Source of the DNA: Thozetella sp. PMI_491
Taxonomy: Eukaryota; Ascomycota; Sordariomycetes; Chaetosphaeriales; Chaetosphaeriaceae
Assembly (NCBI GenBank): GCA_021432635.1
Contig: MU270058.1
Coordinates: 455,001-519,000 of the forward strand
DNA: 64,000 nt
Direction of reading: 5' to 3'
In this document: one piece after another, positions 1 to 10,137 of the stretch
Position numbering within the stretch: the stretch's first letter is position 1
Layout: each line of letters starts with the position of its first letter
Notes under the pieces: model-generated
Told to the model about the DNA's origin: nothing
Database searches by the model: none
The model's input: the letters and a program-made list of their open reading frames with translations, nothing else
Position numbers and translations under genes: made by a program

Positions 1-1037
1 CGGTCAACAATAGGACCATCGTTGTCCTTCATACCGTGGGCCCGGTGGTGATCCCCTATGCCCGACAGAACCCGAACATCAGCGCCGTCCTGTGGGCCGG
101 CCTGCCGGGCCAGGAATCTGGAAATGCGCTTGTAGATGTACTCTACGGGGCGGTCAACCCACAAGGCCGGTCGCCCTTCACCTGGGCGAAGAACGCGAGC
201 GACTACGGCGTGGATCTTCTATACCAGGTTCCAAACGGCACTCAGCCGTCGCAAAGCTTCGACGAGGGCATCTTCGTTGACTACCGGCACTTCCAGAAGG
301 CGGGAATCGAGCCGGTGTACGAGTTTGGCTTCGGCATGAGCTACACCTCCTTCCTATACTCGAACCTCTCGGTGGTGGCCCATAACACCACGTACGAGCC
401 GCTCCAGACCTCTAGCGGCCCAGCGCCAAGCTACGGCACTATCAACAAGACCAGAGACGCCAATGTAGCCCCTGAGGGGTTCTCGCGCATCTCGCCCTAC
501 GTGTACCCCTGGATCGTGAACAACGCGAGCATCACCCCAGGGGTCGGGCCTAGTACCGCTCCGGCCGGGGCTCTGAACGGCTCTGCACAGATTATTGCGC
601 CGGCCGGCGGGGCACCCGGAGGGCACCCAGGGCTCTATGAAGCCCTGTACACGCTCAAATTTGCCATCAAGAACACGGGGAAAGTTGCTGGTACCGAAAT
701 CCCCCAGCTCGTAAGTCTCCCCACTCGGTCCCTTGACTTTCTCTACAAATTCTTTTCTTGTTCCCGTCTGTTGAGGTATTTTGGACTAACAGACACGACC
801 AAGTATGTCCAACTGGGCGGTGATGAGAACTCGTTCGGCGTCCTCCGCGGCTTCAGCGACGTCCACCTCGAGCCGGGCGAGACCAAGAGCGTGACAATGG
901 AGCTGACGAGGCGCGACGTTAGCAACTGGGACACGAAAAGCCAGAACTGGGTAGTGTCCAAGCATGAGAAGTTTGTCTTCATCGGGAGTAGCTCGATCCT
1001 AATCAATCTAAACGCCACGCTGCCGGCCCTCCACTAG
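1..1037 (+). CDS. GH3 beta-glucosidase, C-terminal part (5' truncated)
   Basis: The gene runs in from the left edge; the first complete codon is at 3. Exons are 1-710 and 804-1037. The 93-bp intron (711-803, GTAAGT...AAG) is a multiple of three without a stop, so it can be misread as coding. Visible are the end of the GH3 C-terminal alpha/beta sandwich (NNRTIVVLHTVGPVV, then AVLWAGLPGQESGNAL) and the fibronectin type III-like domain that ends fungal beta-glucosidases (YVQLGGDENSF, LRGFSDVHLEPGETKSV). Several N-X-S/T sites (NASD, NGTQ, NLSV) fit a secreted glycoprotein. Known family role: release of terminal beta-D-glucose from cellobiose and other beta-glucosides. The signal peptide and catalytic aspartate lie outside the window, so substrate and secretion cannot be confirmed. 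The stop codon is TAG at 1035-1037. Confidence 0.93.
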   Translation, partial: VNNRTIVVLHTVGPVVIPYARQNPNISAVLWAGLPGQESGNALVDVLYGAVNPQGRSPFTWAKNASDYGVDLLYQVPNGTQPSQSFDEGIFVDYRHFQKAGIEPVYEFGFGMSYTSFLYSNLSVVAHNTTYEPLQTSSGPAPSYGTINKTRDANVAPEGFSRISPYVYPWIVNNASITPGVGPSTAPAGALNGSAQIIAPAGGAPGGHPGLYEALYTLKFAIKNTGKVAGTEIPQLVSLPTRSLDFLYKFFSCSRLLRYFGLTDTTKYVQLGGDENSFGVLRGFSDVHLEPGETKSVTMELTRRDVSNWDTKSQNWVVSKHEKFVFIGSSSILINLNATLPALH

Positions 1038-1122
1038 CAACGGGAGCAGGCGTCCGGGGGCGGTGCTGCCAGTTTTGTACTGGCTGGACGCCAAGGAGCG
1101 GGATTGTACGGATATAATAATA

Positions 1123-1335
1123 CAGCCCCCTTTTTGTTTGTTGAAGTGGGGATTCAAAAGCCACTGCCTTCATATTTCTAGTCCACAGGAAAAGTAATTG
1201 ACCCAGATACGGGGAGTTGACAGGGCGAGCAATCAGTGAGTTTAGAGGGTCATCAACGAGTTAGCAGGACCGAGGGTTTACTGGTTTCCAGCCCCTGATA
1301 TTTGGCAGGCCTCTTTCTCGTATCAACTAAAGTAG
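1123..1335 (+). repeat. decayed copy A of the TA-flanked TIR element
   Basis: It starts CAGCCCCC after a TA (1121-1122), followed by TTTTTGTTTGTTG and GGGATTCAAAAGCCACTG. This matches the inverted ends of the complete element at 58077-58999. Downstream, GGGTTTACTGGTTTCCAG and CTCGTATCAACTAAAG match the reverse complement of the inner right arm of that element. The far end was not found, so the right boundary is approximate. Confidence 0.6.
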
Positions 1336-2520
1336 TGGGCTAGGGGGGATAAGCAGAAGCGCTGCCTGTGTGCTAGAGATGGATCCTTTTGCCTGTGTCC
1401 GGGGTCTACATGCCTTCCTGCCGGGGAGGATGAAAAGAGAGGGGGGTAGGGGTAGCTGATGAACAAAAAGTAGGTAGTCTGCTGTACGGCTCCTTTGCTT
1501 GAGAAGGGTCCCGCCTTCCTAACCCGCGTGCCTTGTAATTACTAGCTTCAACGCATGGGCAAGCAGTGGGACTTCTGCAGCTACGTCCATATTTGGGGGT
1601 TGTACAGGCCCTGGTGCAACCTGAAGACGTTGATTGTAGGTTTTAGTTCCGGCTGCATCCCGAAGAGCCTCCCTCTTGGCAAGCCTCGATCACTAATCAC
1701 TGTACGCCGTCATTCCCGGCCGGGGGCTTCCACCATCCGACCCCTTTGGCGTCAGACGCAGACGTGCGCATGTAGGTAGGGAAATGGTGATTACTATTCA
1801 TTCATTTGCGTGTGGTGCGGGCTGGGCCGAAGTAGGTTCGACCCGGCACGACGGGTCCAGCCACATGTCCAACGTCTCACGACACCACCTCTTAGCCGTG
1901 CAGCTTGTTGGCCCACGCCTTTCTCAGTTGGGGAATTGGACTTAGCCGGCCTCGTCCTTGGCGGCGTTGTCGACAAATGCCTGGCGATCGCAATCCTCCC
2001 AACGGCAGGAAGGCAGGGATGGGGGAAAGTCGGAACTGCCCTCCTGCACCACGGCAGCAGTTGGTCCGCTAGACAAGCTTTTGCCTGGTGCCTGGCTGCT
2101 GCATGGCTGACCTGCCTGGATGGATGGATCTTTTGTTCATATAGGGCGTCGTCACGCTAGTAGCCCTATTCGCGTTAGAGGTGTCGGTCCCTAGATTGGT
2201 TGTGAGTGCGAAGGAGGGCAGCTGTGTGTACCTTATTCGAGTACCTAAGTTTCTTCTGGGGGCTGCTGGGGCCATTTTTGAAGGGGGGGGGGGGGGGGGC
2301 GAGGCTTAGTCCTCCTAAGTGCTACCCCGTGGTTGGACCTATACCTCCTTTGGCCAGATCCTCCACCTTTTGGCTCCTTTTTTGTGAGCGCCGCCGGGTC
2401 CTTAGTGGTAGGGCTGATACAAGGCTCCAGCTGGAGCCAATTGCGACCCCGGCCTCGCGGCGCCGTTTCAGGCAGGAATGCGGCGTAAGGCATCGACAGT
2501 AGGCCTTTTGGCTTCTTTTT

Positions 2521-2580
2521 CTCGCGTAAGGCACCAATTTCTTCGCGTCAGGCCAACATTTTCTTCGTGTAAGGCCAAGC
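2521..2580 (+). repeat. three degenerate copies of a unit of about 20-22 bp
   Basis: Three successive units read CTCGCGTAAGGCACCAATTT, CTTCGCGTCAGGCCAACA plus TTTT, and CTTCGTGTAAGGCCAAGC. The units have diverged, so this is an old or weak tandem repeat. Confidence 0.45.
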
Positions 2581-3172
2581 GCCTGTGGTATCCGCTGTGG
2601 GCTGCTGCGGATCTGCATGCCCGTAGTCCTGCTATCGCGAGATTGTCGCCATCCACGGCCGCGCAAGCTCTTCAGCTCGCGATATGAGACGTCCAGGAGG
2701 AAGCGGCACGGCGGCGCAGTCTGGTCAAAGTGGCGTATCTATCCCCAGTCAGGGCAGTGACTGGTGGTGACTGATGGATGCGAGCAGCCCCGTAGCGGAA
2801 CCGGCTACCCAGTATGCTAACCCCCGTCCACTGCCCCGTCTGCTGGGCCTTGGGGTCCTTCATCGAGTATCTAATCCTGCTCGAACTATCTAGTCCCGCC
2901 GGAGGCCTGGGGCTCCCAGAGATAGATCGGCAAGATGGGCAAAGGCGGCTTCCCGTACGTGTATATAGGCGGCTCTCTGCCCATGCCAAGACGCCCTCGA
3001 TCTCTGCACACTCCATATAGATCCTCGACAACTCTTCCCCGATACCTCTGCTCCTCGCCTGTACCCCTCCTTTCCTATATCTCCTATCCCGTACCTTCAA
3101 AACTAGGTTCCCCTACCTCTATACCTTTCCACTTAGAACCGGTTGCTCGCTGCCCGCTGCCCGCTTCCTGCC

Positions 3173-4079
3173 ATGACGGCCCAAGAGTCTCTCGCCAAGG
3201 CCTGCTTAGCCATCTACGCCTTGCTCACACCTCCGGTCCTCTACGTCGCCTTCCGTCACGGATTCCGAGGCGCCGCCATCCTCGGCTGGGGCTATCTCTT
3301 TCTCTTTTGCTCCCTTAAGCTCGTAGGCAATGGCATGCAGCTCTCGGACCCCGCCTCCACCGGTGCTGTCATCGTGAGCAGCGTCGGCCTCTCCCCGCTG
3401 CTGCTGGCCACCGCTGGTGTCCTCCACGAGGCGTGAGAACCCCTACCCCCCCTTTCTCTCTTCTTCCTTGACGAAAGGCTGACCCAACGGTTGCTATTGC
3501 AGGCGGCACTACCGCTATTCCTTGGCGAGGAACCCCGAAAAGGCCAAGCGCGATACCATCTTCACCTTACTCTTCCACATGCTGGCCATGGGAGGCGTGG
3601 CGCTGATGGCCATCGGCGCGTCTAAGCTCATCAACCTCCAGTCGCAGCCCGCCGGACCGACCACTGCGGAAGACCTGGCCAATGCGCGCCACCTGGCCAG
3701 CGGCGGCATCGCGTTGCTGCTTGTCGCCTGGCTCGCGCTGGCCGCCGCGACCATGGTCTCCATCCTGTATTCGGACGGCGTGGTGGTGTCGGGAGAGAAG
3801 GCCGTCAGCGATGGCATGGGGCTGGTGCTGGGGGTCGTGGGGACGCTTCCGTTCCTGGGCATCCGCGTCCTGGCCAGCTTCGTCTACTACGTGGGTAACG
3901 TGTCGGACCTGAGCCCCGTAGGTGGAAACGTCGGCCTCGTCGCGGGCCTGGAGATTGCACAGGAGATGATTGTCACCGTCATTCTAGTTGCTGCTGGGAT
4001 CATGACTCAGAACATTGCGAGAGGCTCTAGCACGCAGCGGTCGAATGGGGGCCGGTACGTTCACTACGCGCCTGTTTAA
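3173..4079 (+). CDS. seven-helix membrane protein of unknown function (DUF7702-like)
   Basis: Exons are 3173-3432 and 3503-4079, with a 70-bp GT-AG intron splitting an Ala codon; 278 aa. The start is the first ATG of the frame that opens on MTAQESLAKACLAIY. About seven hydrophobic segments are visible, for example LLTPPVLYVAF, ILGWGYLFLFCSLKLVG, VIVSSVGLSPLLLATAGVL, FTLLFHMLAMGGVALM, IALLLVAWLALAAATMV and MIVTVILVAAGIM. A charged loop (RNPEKAKRD) follows the third. The pattern fits the fungal integral-membrane family catalogued as DUF7702, whose function is not known to me. No signal peptide or catalytic motif is visible. It stands alone, with long intergenic DNA on both sides. Confidence 0.82.
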
Positions 4080-5770
4080 CTGACTGCCTGGGCACTCAAA
4101 CATTGCTAGTTAGACACGCGCTCGATACCCAAATGCCAAAAACCATCGAAGAGGCATCCAGCGGCGCGGCATTGAGCGCCCGTCTCCTACCACCGCACTC
4201 CACCGAATACAGTAATAGGTATTGAGGCTACGTCGCTTTTGAGGCTGCTATAGAAGGCTTGTCTAGCCGGAACGGGGTTGGGTGCGTCGTTGAAAAGATA
4301 TCCAAGACAGGTAGTCAGACGCATGGGTCCTCCGGTCGCACAAGGGGCGCACTGTACTAGCTCCCCCCCCCCCCGGCGAATGTGGTTGCGCCACCCTCGG
4401 CTGGCTCCCTTCTGGTTCGCTGCTCGGGCGCCGGGGGGTAGGGGGAGGCGCTGGAGCACCTACCTGAATCGGAATAGAGCTCGGAGAGGGCGTCAGGTGG
4501 CAGGGCAGTGTGATCTGGACGATAGATGGCCGGGAGCAAAAGGTAGAGAGATGGAGAGAGGAAAGCTGGCGGTGGAAGCAGATGTACTCGAGTCAGACAG
4601 CCCCAGAATCGACTCAAATGGCCCGAGCAGCGCCTTGGCATTGGATTCGGCTACGAGCGTCGGCATATTGAGTGCGAGATGCCGAGGCACAACTTGATAT
4701 CCGTGCAGGGGAGCGCGAAACAAAGCGGTCCCATACGAGCCAGGGACCTTCGCGTTCGCGTGCGTGCCTCGTCTCCCGTTCGATTGGGTTATATCTCAAC
4801 AAACGATCCTCCTTGCCGCCGTACATATATTATAGACTAAGCACGGCAGTGCGAAGGTAGGACGCAGCTGACCGTGCATCCTAGCCCCTTCGGGAACTTC
4901 TGGATCGGCCTATCAGGGGCAAAAGGAATGAGTGAAAAAACACCACGCTGAAGAATATGTCCCGTATCATCAGCATCGTGACGACTAGACAAGATGCTGT
5001 CTCTCGGGGTTGCACCGTCCCCCACCTGCAATGCAGGCACTAGGCCAGGCTGAGAAGGGGGAGGAAATGGGGGGGAATCGGGTCAAGGCTTGCTAACCGG
5101 TCGGCGCCGGACGACTCCAACAGTCCAGACCCGACCGGCCTCCGTCGCATACGGAGAGTTCTCCTGGCCCCTCCAGATCTCCCCTTCCGGGAGGAGATCG
5201 TGGCGTCTCGAGAAGAGGCATGAGGAGGGGGCCACGAGGGGAGCGCGGGGGAGGAGGCGGGAGGTGGGGAAAGATAGCACCAGGTACCTAAAGTTAGGTA
5301 GGGTAAGGAAATTTGCAGTGCTCCCCCGCCCCGGGCGCCCGCACTTCGGGGGTCTAACCCCCCTGGGATCCCCCGCAATACGCTAGGAGCTTCCCCGCCA
5401 CGGCACCCTATTTAGCGGCCCTATGGTTTCAGAGCTCGGGTGGTCCAGCTGGGAGCTTATGGGGCTAGCGCCTGGGCAGCGCCGGAGGAGCCGTGCTAGC
5501 CCTGGTCTGCCTGCTTGGTTTCTTTGTCTTGCTTCAGACTCCGGGGGGTCTCAGGCGGTTTTTTTCTTTTCTTTTCTTTTTTCCTTCTGGTCGACTCGCA
5601 CACAGAGAGAGGGGCAGGTTAAAGGCAGGAAGGAGGAGGAAGGGGAAAGAATAGTAAAAAAGAAAAAGAAGGACGAAAGGCGAAATGGAATGGCAAGAGA
5701 ACATCAGCGATATAGAGCTAATATTGGACCGCCTTCGAAGAAGGCTCGTATGCTCACCACAGTTGCTTGC

Positions 5771-5836
5771 ACACGCCCACCACACCCACACCCAGACACC
5801 CACACCCAGACATCCACACACAAGACACACGCACAG
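5771..5836 (+). repeat. CA-rich microsatellite
   Basis: A run built from CACACC, CAGACACC and CACACA units. It explains the His/Thr/Pro-rich and Val/Gly/Cys-rich spurious open frames on both strands. Confidence 0.75.
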
Positions 5837-6276
5837 TATGGATAGAGTACATACGGATAGTTGTAGTAGGCGATGGGGTCCTTGGTCGCCGCCCCCCCCT
5901 CTCCGCTTGGCCGCCCAACCAACCCCCCGGTCCGTTTAGATCCAAACAGACTGTGGCGGCCCCTCTTCGGTGTATATGCCAGGCCATTGCATTGGTCCTC
6001 TTGGCTATGAATCTCTAGCCGGTCTGTACAATCAATCTCGACACCGCCATCCCCATTGGCCTGGTTCCGCAAATTCCGCACGACTTTTGCTGGCCATATG
6101 GGGAAGATGCCAAGCTCGCCTAGTTGGGGGAACTTTCCCAAGCTTGCTGGGGTGCTCTGTCAAGGTACCTCCTTGGTTGCTACTATTGGGGTACATGGCA
6201 CGCCGTCCGCGGATCCAGAACGCCGTCATCGTATGCCAATCGACAAAGCACCGTGACCCCCCGACCCCCCGGGTGC

Positions 6277-6283
6277 TATAAAG
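6277..6283 (+). promoter_or_regulatory. possible TATA box of the MFS gene
   Basis: TATAAAG lies about 360 bp before the ATG at 6645, just after a C-rich stretch and before a pyrimidine-rich leader. The transcription start is unknown, so the distance cannot be tested. Confidence 0.25.
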
Positions 6284-6644
6284 TCCCACATCCCATGCTA
6301 CATCTCTGCTTCAACCAGGGATCGACATCTGTCCATGTACCTAGATACCGGCCGTGTCTCCTCTTATCCCCTTGCCCCTCTCTTCCCTCCACCCCCGCCC
6401 AACTCTCGGGCTGCTGGGCTATATACTCGTCTATATTTAATTCTCGCGTTTTCCGCAACTTCTTTCCTACCTGGGTATTTTCCAGCTTTTGTCCCCCCTT
6501 CGCCGCCCCTCCGAGTTTCCCGGCCTATATCCCTCTGCGCCCGCCGCCCTGTGTGTCTCTCCCGTAGAGCAGCGTGAGGAAATAGGGAGAATAGGAAAAA
6601 GGGGTTCGAACCATCTCCAATTCCCACCCGCAGAATCGTCCGCC

Positions 6645-8666
6645 ATGTCGGTCAGCAACGAAAAGATCCATGTCGACCACCTCGGCGACACGGAGGCCTA
6701 CCGGGTCAAATCCGATGTGCCCTCCGCCACCGGCTTCACTACCGACGACTTTGACTTCAGCCCGGAGGAGCAGCGCAAGATCATCCGAAAGATCGACTAC
6801 CGGCTGGTAATCACAGTTGGCGCCATGTACTGCGTTTCTCTCATGGATAGGACAAATCTCGGCGCCGCCAACATCGCAGGAATGAGCAAGGAGCTGTTGT
6901 TGACCGGGAACCGCTATGTAAGTGCCACGACCACCCAATCGCCCCGTCCTCCCAAGATCCCACTCTGCGTCGTCGCATGCTAGCATCACCCACTAACCAC
7001 GCCAACAGCCAGTTGTGACATTGGTCTTCTTTGTGCCCTATATCTTGTTCCAGCCCCCGAGTACAGTTATCGTGCGCAGGCTGGGCCCTAGAGTCCATCT
7101 CGCCTTGATCACCCTGCTCTGGGGTGCCTGCATGATTGGCATGGGCTTTGTTCGAAGCTGGACGGATTTGACCGCCCTGCGAGTTGTTCTGGGCATTCTA
7201 GAGGCTGGCTTCTTCCCCAGTAAATACGAACCTATCGCCCATTATGCACGAGAAAAGTGGATGGCTGACGGGTATGCCCCCCTCTAGGTTGCGTGTACCT
7301 GCTTAGCACCTGGTACACCCGATGTAAGTTTCCCTTCCCCGGAAGTAACGCTGCCGTGATACAGCCTGCTGACTTCTGGGCCGCCAGACGAGGTTGGCAA
7401 GCGCTACTCCGCCTTCTACCTGATCGGATGCGTGGCCTCTGCCTTTGCGGGTATCCTTGCCTTTGGGGTATGAACCCAGTGAACAGGCCTCTCTCCTCCG
7501 GAGTGGGGGCCCCCCTTTCTGACTGCACGAGCTAACTCGCCCTCCTAGATTATGCAAATGGATGGCCTAGCTCACCTGGGCGGCTGGCGCTGGATTTTCA
7601 TCATCGAGGGCCTGTTGACGTGCCTGCTCGGCATCGGTGGCTACTGGCTGCTCGTCGACTTCCCAGACTCAAAGCGAGCCACCTGGCTGTTCCTGGGCGA
7701 GAGGGAACGGGCCTGGATCTGTGCCAGAGTCAACGCCGACCGAGGCGATGCCAAGATCCCCGAGTTCAACCTCGGCCGGTTCCTCAAGCCTGCTCTGGAC
7801 CTCAAGATTTGGGCCTACGCGATGTGCTTCTTCAACACGACCACCATCACCTACGCTCTCGCCTACTTCCTCCCCGTCATCCTGACCGAGAACATGAAAT
7901 TCAGCGTGGGCGCCTCGCAGTGCCTCGTCGCCCCCCCTTATGCCTTCGCCGGCATCGTCATGTACTGCGGGAGCTGGATCGGCGATAGGTACCACATCCG
8001 CGGTCCCATCGTGGCCTTCAACGCCCTACTCTGCGTCATAGGCCTTCCAATCATGGGTTGGCACTCGTCCGCCGCCGTGAGGTACTTCGGCGTCTTCCTT
8101 GTAACAGCTGGAGCGAATTCGAACGTTCCAGCAGTCATGACGTACCAGGCCAACAACATCCGCGGCCAGTGGAAGCGTGCCATGTGCAGCGCGACCATGG
8201 TCGGCTTCGGCGGCATCGGAGGCATTTGCGGAAGTCTGGTGTTCGGGTAAGTTGCTCTCCTCATACGAGGACGTCCCGAGGACACTGACCGCTGATACCC
8301 TGCTAGTCTTGATGCGCCAAACTACCGGCCGGGGCTTTACACCTGCATCGCATGCTCTCTCCTTACCATGTTGATCGTGGGAGTCATGGTGCGTGATATC
8401 CTGTCTCTATGTTCTCGTTACTCGTCTCCTCCCCGGAAGACCAAACTCTCTTTCGCCATGAGAGGCAGCCACTAATTTGGAATGTCAACAGAGCATCACT
8501 TTCTACATCATGAACAAGCAGGCAGAGAGGGGAGAGAAAGAGCTAGAGAGCAGCGACGTAAGTGTGACCGGCTACCAGATCCTAGCCAGGATTGGGTCCT
8601 TGGGGCAACTGTTGCTAACAGCGAATGCAGGAGGACTACCAACCAGGATTCCGATACACCTACTAA
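6645..8666 (+). CDS. MFS transporter, anion:cation symporter (allantoate/nicotinate permease-like)
   Basis: Eight exons: 6645-6917, 7009-7219, 7288-7323, 7388-7467, 7549-8246, 8307-8388, 8492-8557 and 8631-8666. All introns are GT-AG and phases agree; 493 aa. The third exon is only 36 bp. The start MSVSNEKIHVDHLGD precedes an acidic cytosolic tail. The first helix carries MDRTNLGAANIAGM, typical of the Dal5/Tna1-type family. Later landmarks are PSCVYLLSTWYTRYEVGKR (formed across two introns), GGWRWIFIIEG and a C-terminal half of about six helices (FLPVILTENM, MTYQANNIRGQWKR). The short tail ends FRYTY. Known family substrates include allantoate, nicotinate, pantothenate and other organic anions; the substrate here cannot be read from sequence. 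It is intact, with no frameshift. Confidence 0.93.
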
Positions 8667-9162
8667 ACTGCCCTAGCGATTCTCCCGCTGTTTTGGGGCG
8701 ATCTGGTTAAACTCATTTGGGTAGTAAACGGCGATGGTTACGACCTCCGCGTAGGTAGAGAAAGTATACTTGAACTCCAAAAGTGTGTCCATGCATCTCA
8801 TGTTGTGAATCGCGGGCTGTCTGTATCAGGCCGTCGTCAAATGGCCACTGATAGATTCAGGCCTGAAGAGGGCATAACGGAGTTTATTTTGAAGTGTCCA
8901 GCAGTTAAACGATGTAGACTGCTTTGGTTCCGCCCAAAAACCCCATTCCCGAAAGCCCACCGCAAATACACATCCCGGCCAGCCCAAAATTAGCATGCTC
9001 CGCCTATTTTCAGACCAGCATTGGTACCCTCCAGCATTTTGAAGAGATAAATCCTATTATCTCCCATGAGGATTCTTGCTAAGGGTATCGAGCCATTCAG
9101 GTGTTAGCCCATGACCTTACAGATAAGTTTGCGAGTTTGATGCATACCTCAGAAGGCAAATA
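8667..9162. other. intergenic between convergent genes
   Basis: I see no gene, tRNA or repeat in this stretch. It serves as the 3' region of the MFS gene on the left and of paralogue A on the right. Confidence 0.5.
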
Positions 9163-10137
9163 TTAAGCCACCATTGCGCCGATGGCTCCGCCAGGACCAC
9201 CGCCCATACCCGGGCCTAGGTCGTGATCATCATCTTGTCCAGACCGAGGTTGGACAGGTCCGCACCCAAGATCGGCTCTCTTGCGGACGACCTTTGGCTT
9301 CGCACTCTTCCGGGCTACCTTTGGCTTGGTACGAGCCGCACTCTTGCGTTGAACTCGAGTTTTCTTCTTGTCGTCGGCACGCTTCTGGATATCCAACCAT
9401 TTCTTACCATGAGCGGTACGACTAAAGACAGGGGCAACCAGGTTTGGGACTACGCCTCTGTTGAAGCTTCGAATTATCTCCATCTCGGAAATCGTAAGCT
9501 GGCGTTCGGCTTTCTTGGCGGTCTCTGCCTTTCTGTACCAACCCTGGCGTGTAGGCTGGACGGTAGGATCATAGGTGGCAAGCATATCGTTGACAATAGC
9601 GCTGAACTGGTCCTCCGTCATGGCACTACGGTCGATATGGTACCAAGCGCGTGTCAGTTCAGCAGCAATAGGATGATCCCGGTTGTAGTTTAGAACGGGC
9701 GGAGCTGGGCCGAACGACAGCGGGTCAACATAGGCCTGGAGGAGAGCGTGGGGCTGTTCAGCTTCATCATTCACCGACTCAATATTTGCCTGGGCGGGAG
9801 CGGCGGTCTGGTCATCCTCATCGCTATCCGACTCAATATTGGCCTGATCATCCTCCTCGATATCCGACTCATCATTGGTCTGGGTGGAATTGGCGGCCGG
9901 CGTATTCATGGTCCAGCTGAATTGATGACCTCCTGAATCGAAATGGCCAGTCTGAAGAGCGGAGTGAACCTGTCCCGGACCAGTATTGGCGGTCGGCGCA
10001 TCCATGGTCCAGCTGAATTGAAGACCTCCTGAATCGAAATGGCCAGTCTGAAGAGCGAAGTGAACCTGTCCCGGACCAGTATTGGCCTGGTGTTCGGCAT
10101 TGCCAGCATGCTCCTGGCTATCACTGTTGCTAGCCAT
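9163..10137 (-). CDS. lineage-specific HTH-like protein, paralogue A
   Basis: Single exon, 324 aa; the start is the ATG at 10137 (MASNSDSQEHAGN). The frame is open further upstream but runs into a tandem DNA repeat. Residues 18-49 and 50-81 are a 32-residue tandem repeat (core TGPGQVHxALQTGHFDSGG). Then comes an acidic Asp/Glu/Gln-rich stretch with the repeated motif QANIES. Residues about 152-247 form a compact domain (AWYHIDRSAMTEDQF, PTRQGWYR, EMEIIRSFNRG, FSRTAHGKKW) shared with the gene at 31173-32219, about 50% identical by eye. The tail is basic (KPKVARKSAKPKVVRKR) and ends Gly-rich, as in a nuclear or DNA-binding protein. The LT..E...I.....G......F.R....G..W spacing resembles a helix-turn-helix, but this is inference. 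I recognise no named family. Confidence 0.72.
   Translation of the reverse strand: MASNSDSQEHAGNAEHQANTGPGQVHFALQTGHFDSGGLQFSWTMDAPTANTGPGQVHSALQTGHFDSGGHQFSWTMNTPAANSTQTNDESDIEEDDQANIESDSDEDDQTAAPAQANIESVNDEAEQPHALLQAYVDPLSFGPAPPVLNYNRDHPIAAELTRAWYHIDRSAMTEDQFSAIVNDMLATYDPTVQPTRQGWYRKAETAKKAERQLTISEMEIIRSFNRGVVPNLVAPVFSRTAHGKKWLDIQKRADDKKKTRVQRKSAARTKPKVARKSAKPKVVRKRADLGCGPVQPRSGQDDDHDLGPGMGGGPGGAIGAMVA
9895..10086 (-). repeat. 96-bp in-frame tandem duplication within paralogue A
   Basis: Two 96-bp units (9991-10086 and 9895-9990) are nearly identical, with only scattered substitutions. Each encodes 32 residues. The unit is a multiple of three, so the frame is kept. High identity suggests a recent duplication. 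Confidence 0.9.

Larger units (their letters stand above)
1038..3172. other. intergenic, 2.1 kb, with a decayed repeat copy
   Basis: No convincing gene. It holds a decayed copy of a TA-flanked repeat (1123 to about 1335), a run of 17 G (2283-2299) and three degenerate copies of a unit of about 20-22 bp at 2521-2580. The open frames here are short and have no family resemblance. Confidence 0.6.
4080..6644. other. intergenic, 2.6 kb, low-complexity tracts
   Basis: No supported gene. It holds a run of 12 C (4363-4374), a pyrimidine tract followed by a purine tract (about 5559-5673), a CA-rich microsatellite (5771-5836) and, at its right end, the promoter and leader of the MFS gene starting at 6645. 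Open frames here are compositional. Confidence 0.6.

Noticed and set aside
711-803. Coding continuation in the beta-glucosidase
   Set aside because: The stretch interrupts the conserved PQL-YVQLG segment and has donor, branch and acceptor sites, so it is an intron despite lacking a stop.
1838-1860. B-box-like GGTTCGACCC suggesting a tRNA
   Set aside because: No A-box at the right distance and no acceptor stem could be drawn.
5534-5845. Overlapping open frames on both strands around the CA-rich tract
   Set aside because: They follow from the microsatellite and the purine/pyrimidine tracts and carry no protein-like composition.
6604-6618. B-box-like GGGTTCGAACC before the MFS start
   Set aside because: No matching A-box or cloverleaf; it lies in the leader of a clear protein gene.
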